This document shows positions 8,803-17,748 of a DNA stretch of 55,951 nt, one piece after another. The notes under the pieces are model-generated. The model was given only the letters and a program-made list of their open reading frames with translations, did not search any database and had not been told where the DNA came from. This DNA is from an uncultured Lachnospiraceae bacterium. Its GTDB lineage: Bacteria > Bacillota > Clostridia > Lachnospirales > Lachnospiraceae. Every line of letters starts with the position of its first letter. The first letter of the stretch is position 1. The stretch spans positions 1 to 55,951 of the forward strand of contig CALWLH010000076.1 of assembly GCA_944381475.1 (NCBI GenBank), written 5' to 3'. Both the position numbers and the translations under genes were made by a program.

Positions 8803-10541
8803 GCTCCTAATTCCTCCTTTGACAGCTGTGACATACAGATTTCCCTGTAAACCTGGCAGTCCTCCAAAAGCTCCCGATGGGTGCCGATACCTGCCACCCT
8901 GCCATCCTCCATGACGATGATGCGGTCCGCATGCATGATGGATGCAGCCCGCTGGGATACGATCAGCGTGGTTGCGCCCTGGGTATCATTCTCTAAGGCT
9001 TCTCTCAGTCTTGCATCCGTTGCGTAATCCAGCGCGGAGGCACTGTCATCTAAAATAAGGATTTCCGGTTTTTTTACCAGCGCCCTGGCAATGGTCAAAC
9101 GCTGACGCTGGCCTCCTGAAAGGTTACGTCCTCCCTGCGCCACGGAAAAGTCAAGCCCCTCCTTCTTGGCATCCACAAAATCCTTTGCCTGGGCAATCTC
9201 CAAAGCACTGTAGATTTCCCTGTCAGAGGCAAGCGCTCTTCCCCATCTCATATTCTCACGGATGCTTCCCTTAAATAAAACAGCCTTCTGGGGTACAATG
9301 CCGATTTTGTTGCGAAGCTGTCCAAAGGAATACTCTCTGACGTCCCTGCCGTCCACCAGGACCTTTCCCTCGGTGGCGTCATAAAATCTGGGAATCATAT
9401 TTACCAGCGAGGTTTTACCGGATCCGGTGCTTCCTATGATGCCAATGGTCTCTCCGTGATGCACACTGAAGGAAATATGCTCCAGCGAGGGCTCCTTGGC
9501 ATTCTTATAGGTAAAGGATACATCCCGAAACTCCAGCTTGGGCGCTCCCGGGACTGCGGGAATCATAAACTGATGCTCCTGCACAACACTTGGCTGTTCA
9601 AGGAAAACCTCATCTATGCGCTTTACACAGGCCAGAGACTTTGTCACAGTGATGATCAGATTTGCCAGCTTGATCAGCTCCACCAAAATCTGGGACATAT
9701 AATTTACCAGGGCAATCACGTCGCCGCTTTCCAGGCTGGCGTCATTAACCTGATATCCCCCCACCAGAATGATGGCGGCAATGCCCAAATTCACCACCAC
9801 ATAGGTCAGCGGATTCATGGCTGCGGAGAGATTTCCCACAAGCATCTGCTGCTTTCTTAAAGCCTCGGATTCTCCTTCAAAGGCCGCCATCTCATCCTTC
9901 TGCCTGCAGAAGGCCCTGACAACCCGGACGCCGATCAAATTTTCTCTTGTTGTGCCGAGCACCTTGTCAAGCTGGCGCTGAACAGCGGTATACATGGGTA
10001 TGGACGCCTTCATGATACCAAAGACGATGACGGAAAGAATGGGAATGGTTACTAAGAACACCAGACCTGCTCTGGGACTGACAATAAAGGCCATAATCAG
10101 AGCGCCAAATACAATAAAGGGGGAACGCAAAAAAAGCCTGAGCACCAGATTCACCCCATTTTGAATCTGATTAATATCGCTTGTCATACGGGTAATCAGG
10201 GTGGATGTACCGATGGTATCCAGCTCCGCATATCCCAGCTTGTTGATATGGGCGAACAGATCTTCCCTCATTCTGGCGGAAACCCCCACTGCAGCCCTGG
10301 CGGCATAAAACTGAGCCGTTATAGAACAGGCAAGTCCCACAAACCCCAGAACGATCATGATGGAGCCCATCACCAGGATGTGGCTCATATTGCTGCCCCC
10401 GTTACCATTGATACCGTTATTGATCATACTTGCCACAACCAGAGGGATGAACAGATCAAACAGAGCCTCCAGCATCTTAAAAAGGGGCGCAAGTATACTC
10501 TCCTTTTTAAATTCTTTCAGGTATTTTAAGATATGTCTCAT
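8799..10541 (-). CDS. Heterodimeric ABC exporter, subunit with Asp in Walker B
   Basis: Half-transporter of 580 aa, first gene of the exporter pair. Six-helix exporter domain to about residue 310, then ATPase: Walker A GSTGSGKTS, canonical signature NLSGGQRQRL, but Walker B reads ILILDDSASALD, with Asp where the catalytic Glu is expected. Together with the LSQRQ signature of the partner this makes exactly one degenerate ATP site, the hallmark of asymmetric heterodimeric exporters. I chose the ATG at 10541 because GAAAGGAG lies just before it; an upstream in-frame codon at 10559 would add six residues and lacks a ribosome site. Confidence 0.93.
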   Translation of the reverse strand: MRHILKYLKEFKKESILAPLFKMLEALFDLFIPLVVASMINNGINGNGGSNMSHILVMGSIMIVLGFVGLACSITAQFYAARAAVGVSARMREDLFAHINKLGYAELDTIGTSTLITRMTSDINQIQNGVNLVLRLFLRSPFIVFGALIMAFIVSPRAGLVFLVTIPILSVIVFGIMKASIPMYTAVQRQLDKVLGTTRENLIGVRVVRAFCRQKDEMAAFEGESEALRKQQMLVGNLSAAMNPLTYVVVNLGIAAIILVGGYQVNDASLESGDVIALVNYMSQILVELIKLANLIITVTKSLACVKRIDEVFLEQPSVVQEHQFMIPAVPGAPKLEFRDVSFTYKNAKEPSLEHISFSVHHGETIGIIGSTGSGKTSLVNMIPRFYDATEGKVLVDGRDVREYSFGQLRNKIGIVPQKAVLFKGSIRENMRWGRALASDREIYSALEIAQAKDFVDAKKEGLDFSVAQGGRNLSGGQRQRLTIARALVKKPEILILDDSASALDYATDARLREALENDTQGATTLIVSQRAASIMHADRIIVMEDGRVAGIGTHRELLEDCQVYREICMSQLSKEELGA

Positions 10542-10838
10542 AAAGCTCCTTTCTGGCAAAGCAAAAGTCCTGCCACATGTAAGAACACAATCAGAAATAT
10601 CTTAGCATATTATGAACCTGGCAACAAGGCTGATTTTGTTTTTTTTAAATTTCATACATGGAAAAACATACGCCTCCTGACCACCGGATGGATTTTGACA
10701 GTTCCGCCACTGGACATGGAATCAAAGTTGTAGTAAAATGCAGAAAATATGTCCGAACCAGCATGGATGGGATCATATAAAAGGCAGAAAGACATTTCTT
10801 ATATAAGTAAAGAACATGCAGGAAAAAGGAGAACTTAC

Positions 10839-11474
10839 ATGGATAAAAAGGAACTTGCTATGGAGATCATCGCCCGCCTAAAGCAGGCCTACCCGGATGC
10901 GGAGTGTACCCTTGACTACGACCAGGCCTGGAAGCTTTTGGTCAGCGTGCGGCTGGCAGCCCAATGTACCGATGCCCGCGTGAATGTGGTGGTGCAGGAT
11001 CTGTACGCGAAATTTCCCTCGGTAGCCGCCCTGGCTGCAGCAGATCCGGAAGAGATAGAGGAAATTGTAAAGCCCTGCGGTCTGGGCCGCAGCAAGGCGA
11101 GGGATATCAGCCTGTGTATGCGGATGCTCCACGACCGTTTTCAGGATCATGTGCCGGATGACTTTGACACGCTGCTGACGCTGCCGGGAGTGGGAAGAAA
11201 AAGCGCAAATCTGATCATGGGAGATGTGTTCGGAAAGCCCGCCTATGTGACAGACACCCACTGCATCCGCCTTTCGAACCGGATGGGCCTGGTGGACGGA
11301 ACCAAGGATCCGAAAAAGGTGGAGATGGCTCTCAGAAAGCTCATTCCGCCGGAGGAGAGCAACAGCTTCTGCCACCGTTTGGTGGATCATGGACGGGCCG
11401 TGTGCACAGCCCGAAAAAAACCAGACTGTGAGAATTGTGTTCTGTCGGATATCTGCGAAAAAAATCTTGACTGA
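10839..11474 (+). CDS. nth: Endonuclease III (base-excision DNA glycosylase/AP lyase)
   Basis: Protein of 211 aa that removes oxidised pyrimidines and nicks abasic sites. The helix-hairpin-helix LPGVGRKSAN carries the catalytic Lys121, and the catalytic Asp139 lies in VTDTHCIRL. A C-terminal iron-sulfur motif is present as C189-X7-C197-X2-C200-X5-C206; the usual first spacing in the E. coli enzyme is X6, so there is one extra residue in that loop. The start at 10839 is set by AAAAAGGAG eight bases before the ATG; an upstream in-frame ATG at 10749 would add 30 unrelated residues. The gene stands alone, divergent from the ABC exporter and convergent with the vWA gene. Confidence 0.95.
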   Translation: MDKKELAMEIIARLKQAYPDAECTLDYDQAWKLLVSVRLAAQCTDARVNVVVQDLYAKFPSVAALAAADPEEIEEIVKPCGLGRSKARDISLCMRMLHDRFQDHVPDDFDTLLTLPGVGRKSANLIMGDVFGKPAYVTDTHCIRLSNRMGLVDGTKDPKKVEMALRKLIPPEESNSFCHRLVDHGRAVCTARKKPDCENCVLSDICEKNLD

Positions 11475-11531
11475 CCGGGGGCTTTACTTTGCTATCACAT
11501 GACAGCACTATTTTCCGGTTGCATCAATACA

Positions 11532-11561
11532 GGCTGAAGGGTTTGCAAATCCCCTTCAGCC
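11532..11561. terminator. Hairpin between convergent nth and vWA genes
   Basis: Perfect 10-bp stem GGCTGAAGGG (11532-11541) / CCCTTCAGCC (11552-11561) with a 10-base loop. The T-tract on the plus side is weak (CGTTGTTTGG). It probably ends nth transcription, perhaps in both directions. Confidence 0.6.
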
Positions 11562-11579
11562 CGTTGTTTGGAAAATGTC

Positions 11580-13115
11580 TTATTGTGTAAATTCTGTCGT
11601 CTCCGCTTCGGTAGTCTCCTGGATATCCTGTACCTCCAAATCCATGCTGCAATATTCCCCAATGATGCGGATCATCATCTCATTTAAATACTCGCTCTTA
11701 TATTCCTCCGGCTTCAGTGTCACTGTGTGACCAGAGCCGACGCCGCTGTTGTCATCTAAAAAGATAAAGGTTCCTCCCGTCATCACAGCCATACCCCTTA
11801 ACAGCTGCTGGGTATACTCCCCCGCGCCGCTGGCAGCCACAGGAATGATGCGCACTCCCATAGCGGCAGCTTCCTCCATGAGACGCAGAAGCTCCGTCTT
11901 CACCTCCTCCTCATCATGGGGCGGCGCATCCAGTACCAGAAACAACAGCTTTACGGTGCTGTCCTGGGACCAGCTATGCTCATGAAGGGCATTTGCAAGG
12001 GCTGTGTGAACCGCCTCCGGTTCATCGCCGCCTCCATTTGCGGACTGATCACCGATCAGCTCCGACACCTCTGCGGCATCATCCCTGAAATCATAGTATT
12101 TCACCACATACTCATCTCCCTCATCCCGGTAAAAGTTGACGCTGGTGCGTATGGCGGCTCCCGTCTGCTCCTCTGCCCGTTTGATCACATCCTGCAGCTC
12201 CGCCTTGAGGTATTCCAGCTCATCAGACATGGAGCCCGTGGTGTCGATCACATACATTAGATCCACCTTCAGCTCCTGATTACTGCCTTCCATCCGGATA
12301 TCAATGGTCTGCTCTGCTCCAGAGCTCTGGCTGTATTCCCAGGAGCTCCAGCTTCCATCTGCCCCCAAAACCTCCAGCGCCGTGGGACTCTCCTGACTGC
12401 CCAGCGCATACTGGTAAAACAGATAGGCATAGCCTGACATGTCCGTCACTGCCTCGTAAAGCACCTCCTCTTCCTGCATCAGGCGCACATGCACGCCCCC
12501 TAAGGGCTCCTCTCCGTTGTGGACATAGACCGCCTGGCGATGGTTCAGCACCATGTTCCACTGTCCCATATACTCCTCCGAAAAAGTCCGGAGCCAGTTA
12601 TCCCAGTTTTTCAGGTCCCGGATCTCTCCCCCGGTCAGGGTACCGGCCTGGTACTCAGAGGAAGCCCCATTCAGTACCTCGCCTCCAATGCTGTCCATGA
12701 TGTCCGGTACCTCTGCTGGCTCTTCCTCCGCATAATAGCCGTCATCTGATGCCAGATCATCCATTTCAGACGCCGCGTCTCCGGCAGCCGCTGTCCCCTT
12801 GGTGCTGCTGTTCGCCTCTCCCAGGATCACGCCGTCACCAGAGGCGCCCGTGCTGCCTCCGGGTTCATTGTTTACCAGCATATCCCCCTGGGGGAAACCT
12901 GAATACAGATTATTCTGGCTGTTCTGCCATACAAATACGGAAATCCCCGCCGCACATGCTAGGGCAGCGCCCCCGAAGCCAATGCCGTATCTCAGTTTAT
13001 TTCTGTGAGGCCTATTTTGCTGTCCTGCCGGCTCCACACCCTCCGGAAGCACCCGCTCCGGAGAAGGAATCCTCATCTCATTCACATAATCCTTTAATCT
13101 TCGTTTTATATTCAT
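11580..13115 (-). CDS. Membrane-anchored vWA-domain protein, putative anti-sigma partner
   Basis: Protein of 511 aa. A short cytoplasmic N-terminus of about 45 residues with conserved-looking basic and acidic residues is followed by one transmembrane helix (GIGFGGAALACAAGISVFVW), a low-complexity acidic linker and a C-terminal von Willebrand A domain. The metal-site motif is DTTGSMSDE, with a later Thr/Asp-containing loop. The gene lies 37 bases after an ECF sigma factor, the usual place of an anti-sigma factor, so the N-terminus may hold the sigma factor while the external vWA domain senses a ligand. Start at 13115 is supported by GGGGAGGG; the in-frame codon at 13130 is too early. The anti-sigma role is inference. 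Confidence 0.75.
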   Translation of the reverse strand: MNIKRRLKDYVNEMRIPSPERVLPEGVEPAGQQNRPHRNKLRYGIGFGGAALACAAGISVFVWQNSQNNLYSGFPQGDMLVNNEPGGSTGASGDGVILGEANSSTKGTAAAGDAASEMDDLASDDGYYAEEEPAEVPDIMDSIGGEVLNGASSEYQAGTLTGGEIRDLKNWDNWLRTFSEEYMGQWNMVLNHRQAVYVHNGEEPLGGVHVRLMQEEEVLYEAVTDMSGYAYLFYQYALGSQESPTALEVLGADGSWSSWEYSQSSGAEQTIDIRMEGSNQELKVDLMYVIDTTGSMSDELEYLKAELQDVIKRAEEQTGAAIRTSVNFYRDEGDEYVVKYYDFRDDAAEVSELIGDQSANGGGDEPEAVHTALANALHEHSWSQDSTVKLLFLVLDAPPHDEEEVKTELLRLMEEAAAMGVRIIPVAASGAGEYTQQLLRGMAVMTGGTFIFLDDNSGVGSGHTVTLKPEEYKSEYLNEMMIRIIGEYCSMDLEVQDIQETTEAETTEFTQ

Positions 13116-13152
13116 CAATACCCTCCCCATGTTTTTGTATCTGCAAGCGTCC

Positions 13153-13785
13153 CTACTCTGACAGCAGCTCCTTCAGTTTTCTGATGCTGCGCTGATAGCG
13201 TTTCTGGCACCCTGCCAAAGGCAATTCCAGGATTTCAGCAATCTCTTTGTGAGAAAGTCCAGCCACTGCCTTCAGGAGTACAAGCTGCCTGTCATCTCTT
13301 TCCAGAGTCTGCAGGGCATCCTGCAGCAGCAGCGAAGAAGCAGAAAGCCCCAGCTGCTGGTTCCCGTATAAATCCTCGGAAAATTCCCCCGGAAAGATCT
13401 CATGCTGTCTGGAGCGAATGGTATTCAGAGCCGTATTATGCACGATGCGCAGAATCCAGGATAATCCGCTTCCAGCCTTCTTCACCTCACCCGCATGCAG
13501 AGACACGCTCAGCAGACTGTCCTGCACAACATCCTCCGACAGCTGATAATCTCCCAGTATATTGTAGGCCACGGCAAACATCTGTCTGCCTGCAATCTCA
13601 TAGATATCCGCCAGAGCACTGATATCTCCCCCGGATATTTTTTTCAAGGCCTTTTCGCATTGATGACTGGCTAATCGCTTATTCACTGGCTTTCTCCCTC
13701 TGCGTTCAAGACTCTGGTTGATGATCATCTGTAAATAAGACACCTCAGAATGGAAAAAATGGACAGATTTGGAAATAAAATTCAT
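13153..13785 (-). CDS. ECF-type RNA polymerase sigma factor
   Basis: Sigma-70 family protein of up to 210 aa with region 2 (ADIYEIAGRQMFAVAYNILG...SEDVVQDSLLSV) and region 4 (LKAVAGLSHKEIAEILELP). There is no region 1.1 or 3, as in extracytoplasmic-function sigma factors. The first ATG at 13785 overlaps the preceding stop by one base (TGATG) but has no good ribosome site. A second ATG at 13728 follows GAGGTG at a long spacing and gives about 191 aa, closer to family length. The downstream gene encodes a membrane-anchored vWA protein that may be its regulator. Confidence 0.88.
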   Translation of the reverse strand: MNFISKSVHFFHSEVSYLQMIINQSLERRGRKPVNKRLASHQCEKALKKISGGDISALADIYEIAGRQMFAVAYNILGDYQLSEDVVQDSLLSVSLHAGEVKKAGSGLSWILRIVHNTALNTIRSRQHEIFPGEFSEDLYGNQQLGLSASSLLLQDALQTLERDDRQLVLLKAVAGLSHKEIAEILELPLAGCQKRYQRSIRKLKELLSE

Positions 13786-15365
13786 CAGTCTGACAGCTTA
13801 ATAATCAGAGGGTCATCCTTCGCCCAGAAAACGGACCCTTCCGCGGGCCAGGAGGGACGTCCCTGTGCCAGCGCCGCCGCCTCACTATAGGTGATATTGG
13901 AGTAATGCACTTCATAGCCAAGCATAAACATAAAATTTTGTACACGTCCTGTTACCCCAAGAGTGGATTCGTCGAACCATTCAAAAAAAGAATGTCCGAT
14001 ACAATCCCCCGTAACCATATATCCTCCCTGGTTTCCCGGAATCCTTCCTACAAATGCGACCTCGTAGTAGGTATCCTTTTTGGCCGCCGCATCACAAATG
14101 TCACTGTATACTCTCGCAGCAGTCAATACATCCGTCACATACTGCTCATGGGTGGTTTCCCAGAGCTGATTCATATTCGCACACTGCCTCCAGCCTGTGA
14201 ACGCAGCTGTCAGCCCAAGCAGTATAAGTCCGGCTCTTCGCAATGTATTCCAGATACGCTTTGTTCCCCCAACAGCATTTGCAAGAGAAAGCTAGGACAG
14301 GGTCCAAGAAAAGGCAAATACCAGGGGGAATGTCAGATTTGCTCTCACCGGCATGAACATTCCTGTCAGCACTGGAACCATTATAGGCATAAAGCATAAC
14401 AGCAGCAGCGCCAGAAAAAAGGTCCAGTTTTTCCTGACAGCCTGCTTTTTCCACAAATAAAAGCCCAGCCCGAGCATCAGCACCAGCGTATAGGGGAAAA
14501 GCCTGCTGTAAAAAACCGGCCATCCCCCCAGATACATCCTCTTAATTTCCACCAATATATTGTGAATACACTGTTCGGTATCCACTCTTCCCCACCATAC
14601 CATGCTCTGTACATAGGAAGCATCTGCCGACACAACAGCCCTTAAAACAGCGGAGCATCCCAGGGAACATGCAAGGGCCAGCACAAAAAATACCGCAAAA
14701 ACCATGCCCTCCCGAAATCCACATCCCTTTTTTCCGAAAAGGGTCTGAAGAATAAAGGATATGATGGCCAGCGTGATGAAAAAAGCGTACATGGCCTGGT
14801 ATGAGCCAAGGGCCCAGACCAGCATCCCCCAGCCTGCCACGGCCCACCATTTACTCCCGCCATCGTAAAGCCATATTCCAAGCAAATAGACGGAGGTCAG
14901 GCACAGAAGCATCCCCAGTGTCACCTCAAAGGCCTGCACAGTGAACAGATACTGCTCCGCAAATACAGGAGCAGTTAAAAATAAGCCGGCAAAGACAGCC
15001 ATCCCGCTTGCCGTCGCTCTATGCTGTGTCCACGCATCTATACAGAATGCGGCCAGCATGGCAAAAAGCCACAATGCGCCAACCGCCAGCAGCGTTGATA
15101 AAAAAGGCGCAAATTTGGTAAGGGAAAACAGGTATTTTGTAAAGACCAGGCCATATCGGCCGCTGCCAATCCAGGATTTCAAAAAAGCCCTGGGCTGCGT
15201 GATCATCAGATCGCTGTCCACAAAGATATCCTGATTGGCCAATCTGAAGCCAAAGGACAACACAATCACTACAGCGCAAAACCACCGCAGGCTCTTCTGC
15301 TTAACAAAAAAGCTCCTTGCATTTCCAAAGCAGCTGCTGATCTCTTCATTTATCGACCTGTTCAT
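13785..15365 (-). pseudogene. GtrII-like membrane glucosyltransferase, interrupted by an in-frame TAG
   Basis: One reading frame of 526 codons is interrupted only by TAG at 14292-14294. The 5' part (15365-14292, 357 aa) is a multi-pass membrane protein opening like GtrII-type glucosyltransferases (LANQDIFVDSDLMITQPRAF after the first helix, then repeated hydrophobic helices). After the TAG the same frame continues for 16 sense codons into a 152-residue tail beginning RRAGLILLGLTAAF and ending in the soluble C-terminal part. The tail alone would need a TTG start. The family transfers sugars from lipid carriers to cell-surface polymers; here the product would lose its C-terminus unless the stop is read through. 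The gene precedes the ECF sigma gene with a TGATG junction. Confidence 0.75.
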
Positions 15366-15751
15366 AACATCCTCCCCCGGCCAACATTATTATAATATTA
15401 GATATAGCCACATTAACATACATGCCCCTTATAGTCAATAAATATATCCTTAATATTGTACACCTGGATTCCAGACCGTTTTCAGCAATTTGAATAATCC
15501 TTTTGAGCCTCAATATAGTATATTCAATCCATATACATAAAGAAGATGGGCAAAATCATCGGGGCGGTTATGCATCTTTTACAGGCTTTTACACACAGCA
15601 ATTCAAAAATGATTTTACTTTTCGCCGGTATATGTTATACTGGATAAAATTATAAAACAGGCAGAGATGATTACGCCGAGCAGTCCCAGTTTTCAAGCAA
15701 TGCGCCTCACTATGAATACCTGCTGGGGACGCTATAGGAAAGAGGAATTAT
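15366..15751. other. Divergent intergenic region with a likely plus-strand promoter
   Basis: AT-rich spacer of 386 bases between the GtrII-like gene (minus) and the YgjP-like gene (plus). A plausible plus-strand promoter is TTTACT (15614-15619), 16 bases, TATACT (15636-15641), which would leave a leader of about 105 bases. No coding signal was seen. Confidence 0.4.
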
Positions 15752-16519
15752 ATGAACATCACCCTTGACTGCACAGAACTATATCAAAGCTATAAAAAAA
15801 CGTGTCCGAACTGTCTGGACTTTTCTCCCATTCTTTCCTGCGAGGTGATTTTTTCCTCCAGAAAAACCATGGCCATACAGATCGAAAGGGACGGGCGTAT
15901 CACCCTGCGGGCCCCCTTCCATACAGAAAAGGAGAGCCTGGAAGCCTTCCTTGATCGCCAAAGGAAATGGGTTCTGACCCATTACTTGAAGCAGCTGGAA
16001 CGATTAAGGACTTCTGCGACACAGGGAATCGGCGCAAACGGCTTTCAATCCGGAGACGTGCTAAGATTGTATGACTGGCAGATAACGCTCAAGATTAACC
16101 GCATCCCGTCTGGTAGCCGAGCTTCCATCGATTATAAAGAAAATTTTCTGATAATCAACACGCCTAGTCTTTCTCCGGATTTTTTGTCTCAATGCATTGG
16201 AACCTGGTATAAAAAAAATGGCAAGGCCATATTGATCCGCCGGGCAAACTTCTGGGCAGAACGGATGGCGGTATCCTATCGGAATATTACCCTGAAGGAG
16301 CAAAAGACCCGCTGGGGAAGCTGCTCCGCCCTTGGGAATCTGAATTTTAACTGGAAGCTTCTACTCATGGATCCCCGGCTTTTAGACTATGTGGTGGTTC
16401 ACGAGCTGGCGCACCTTCGGGAGATGAACCATTCCCCTGCCTTTTGGAAAATCGTGGAGACCTATATTCCAGATTACAAGGAACGTAGAAGGGCGCTAAA
16501 GTCTTTGCCCACATTGTAG
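15752..16519 (+). CDS. YgjP-like (DUF45) zinc metallopeptidase
   Basis: Protein of 255 aa of the COG1451/YgjP family. The zinc-binding HELAH motif (VVVHELAHLREMNHS) lies at about residues 212-226, preceded by the family-typical KTRWGSCSALGNLNFNWKLL. The N-terminal half is a beta-rich domain of about 110 residues. It is probably a cytoplasmic metal-dependent hydrolase, since no signal peptide is present; the natural substrate is unknown. AAAGAGGAA precedes the ATG. The gene is monocistronic and is followed by a strong terminator. Confidence 0.9.
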   Translation: MNITLDCTELYQSYKKTCPNCLDFSPILSCEVIFSSRKTMAIQIERDGRITLRAPFHTEKESLEAFLDRQRKWVLTHYLKQLERLRTSATQGIGANGFQSGDVLRLYDWQITLKINRIPSGSRASIDYKENFLIINTPSLSPDFLSQCIGTWYKKNGKAILIRRANFWAERMAVSYRNITLKEQKTRWGSCSALGNLNFNWKLLLMDPRLLDYVVVHELAHLREMNHSPAFWKIVETYIPDYKERRRALKSLPTL

Positions 16520-16531
16520 CCATTCTATAAG

Positions 16532-16571
16532 AAAAGCCCCGCTGACAGCTTTGGCCAGCGGAGCTTTTTCT
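16532..16571. terminator. Bidirectional intrinsic terminator
   Basis: AAAAGC-CCCGCTG and CAGCGG-AGCTTTTT form a GC-rich stem with one mismatch. T-runs exist on both strands, so it can end the YgjP-like gene (plus) and the Gly/Pro-rich gene (minus). Confidence 0.8.
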
Positions 16572-16580
16572 ACTATGCTT

Positions 16581-16859
16581 CTATAACAGTATTCCCAACA
16601 AAGCCGCGATACCAAGCACACCAATCACTGGCATCACACAACACCCCATGCAGCCCCTTCCATAGCGTCTGGGAGGCGGGGGCATACCGGGTCCGCCGTG
16701 TCTAGGAGGCGGCATCATCGGGCCTCTGTGTCTAGGGGGCGGCATCATCGGGCCTCTGTGACCTCCGCCCCTGGGGCCTCCGAAGCCTCCTCTGGGTCCT
16801 CCCGGGCCTCTTCCTGGGCCGCCGGGCCCTCCTCCTGGTCCTCCATGTCCTCCTGGCAT
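16581..16859 (-). CDS. Small Gly/Pro/Arg-rich repeat protein with C-terminal membrane segment
   Basis: Protein of 92 aa from the ATG at 16859, which follows AAAGGAG at normal spacing; an upstream in-frame ATG would add 25 residues. The first half is almost entirely Gly, Pro, Arg and His (GGPGGGPGGPG type). Two copies of HRGPMMPPPR follow, encoded by a 30-bp tandem DNA repeat, then CMGCC and a hydrophobic C-terminal helix (VIGVLGIAALLGILL). There is no N-terminal signal, so it may be tail-anchored. I recognise no family. The composition suggests a flexible surface or scaffold segment. Confidence 0.65.
   Translation of the reverse strand: MPGGHGGPGGGPGGPGRGPGGPRGGFGGPRGGGHRGPMMPPPRHRGPMMPPPRHGGPGMPPPPRRYGRGCMGCCVMPVIGVLGIAALLGILL
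16691..16761. repeat. 30-bp tandem DNA repeat (two units) inside the Gly/Pro-rich gene
   Basis: Two near-identical 30-bp units containing GGCGGCATCATCGGGCCTCT (plus-strand reading) encode HRGPMMPPPR twice. A third partial unit encodes the related HGGPGMPPPP. Copy number could vary by slippage. Confidence 0.7.
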
Positions 16860-16995
16860 AACAAAATCTCCTTTCAAAAACTTATTCACAAGCTCGTCCG
16901 CAAAATATATGGTTTTGACTACAACAAGATACACGCATCTGCGGACACTTCATGAAACAATTATAACAGATTTTTTCCACTATACCAAGACAAAA

Positions 16996-17748
16996 TTAGT
17001 AATTATCTCCTACTGCAATTCCATATTGTGACAATATCTCATGTTTAATATCCAGCAAAGCATTTAATGTTTCCTGATTATAAACAAAGAATTCCACATC
17101 ATGCCAATCTGTCTGATTTGGAGTATCCGCTAACAGTGATGTCATATCTCTAGTAATATTCAGTTGATTATAGAGAGCATAAATTTGTCTGTACTTATAT
17201 ATATTCCCCTCATAATCAGCTAATTCTTCCATATTCTCTACCTCTTCACAAAACACAAGATATTGATTACCCGGAAGCATGATATTTTTACTGCTGACCC
17301 CATAGTTTATTACTTCTCCGTTATTCGAAAAGGATATTCCAAGCATTGAATAGATATCCACATATTCACCTTCTATGGCTTCTCCCTGAAGTACTTTTAT
17401 AACCTTTGCAGTCTGAACAAGCATATTGATTTTCTGATAAAGAAAACTATCATCGTTCACCTGAACTATTAATACTTTAAGGTCATGATGTACATATCCT
17501 CCCTGCTGACTGACAGCAGTTATATAATAATTCCGATTCTCTCTAATTTGCTCTTCCACATTTTCTGTGTTGACAGGAGCATCTATGGCATTTACCGGTA
17601 TTTTGTTTACATATTCGAGGTATTCAGAAACTGAATTAATGTCTCCCAAACCCGAATTAGTATATGTGCTTCTGCATATCAATGATATAATAAGAGTGAA
17701 TACTACCATAGCAACACAGATTCCACCCATAAGTTTCCAGCTCTTCAT
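16996..17748 (-). CDS. Membrane-anchored protein of the AT-rich ABC cassette
   Basis: Protein of 250 aa with one N-terminal transmembrane helix (about 7-27) and a soluble extracytoplasmic domain of about 220 residues. Its ATG overlaps the stop of the ABC ATPase by 4 bases, so translation is coupled and it belongs to the same cassette. I do not recognise the domain. A fusion-partner-like or lid-like accessory role for the ABC complex is possible from position only. GC is clearly lower than in flanking backbone genes, suggesting acquisition with the cassette. Confidence 0.7.
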   Translation of the reverse strand: MKSWKLMGGICVAMVVFTLIISLICRSTYTNSGLGDINSVSEYLEYVNKIPVNAIDAPVNTENVEEQIRENRNYYITAVSQQGGYVHHDLKVLIVQVNDDSFLYQKINMLVQTAKVIKVLQGEAIEGEYVDIYSMLGISFSNNGEVINYGVSSKNIMLPGNQYLVFCEEVENMEELADYEGNIYKYRQIYALYNQLNITRDMTSLLADTPNQTDWHDVEFFVYNQETLNALLDIKHEILSQYGIAVGDNY

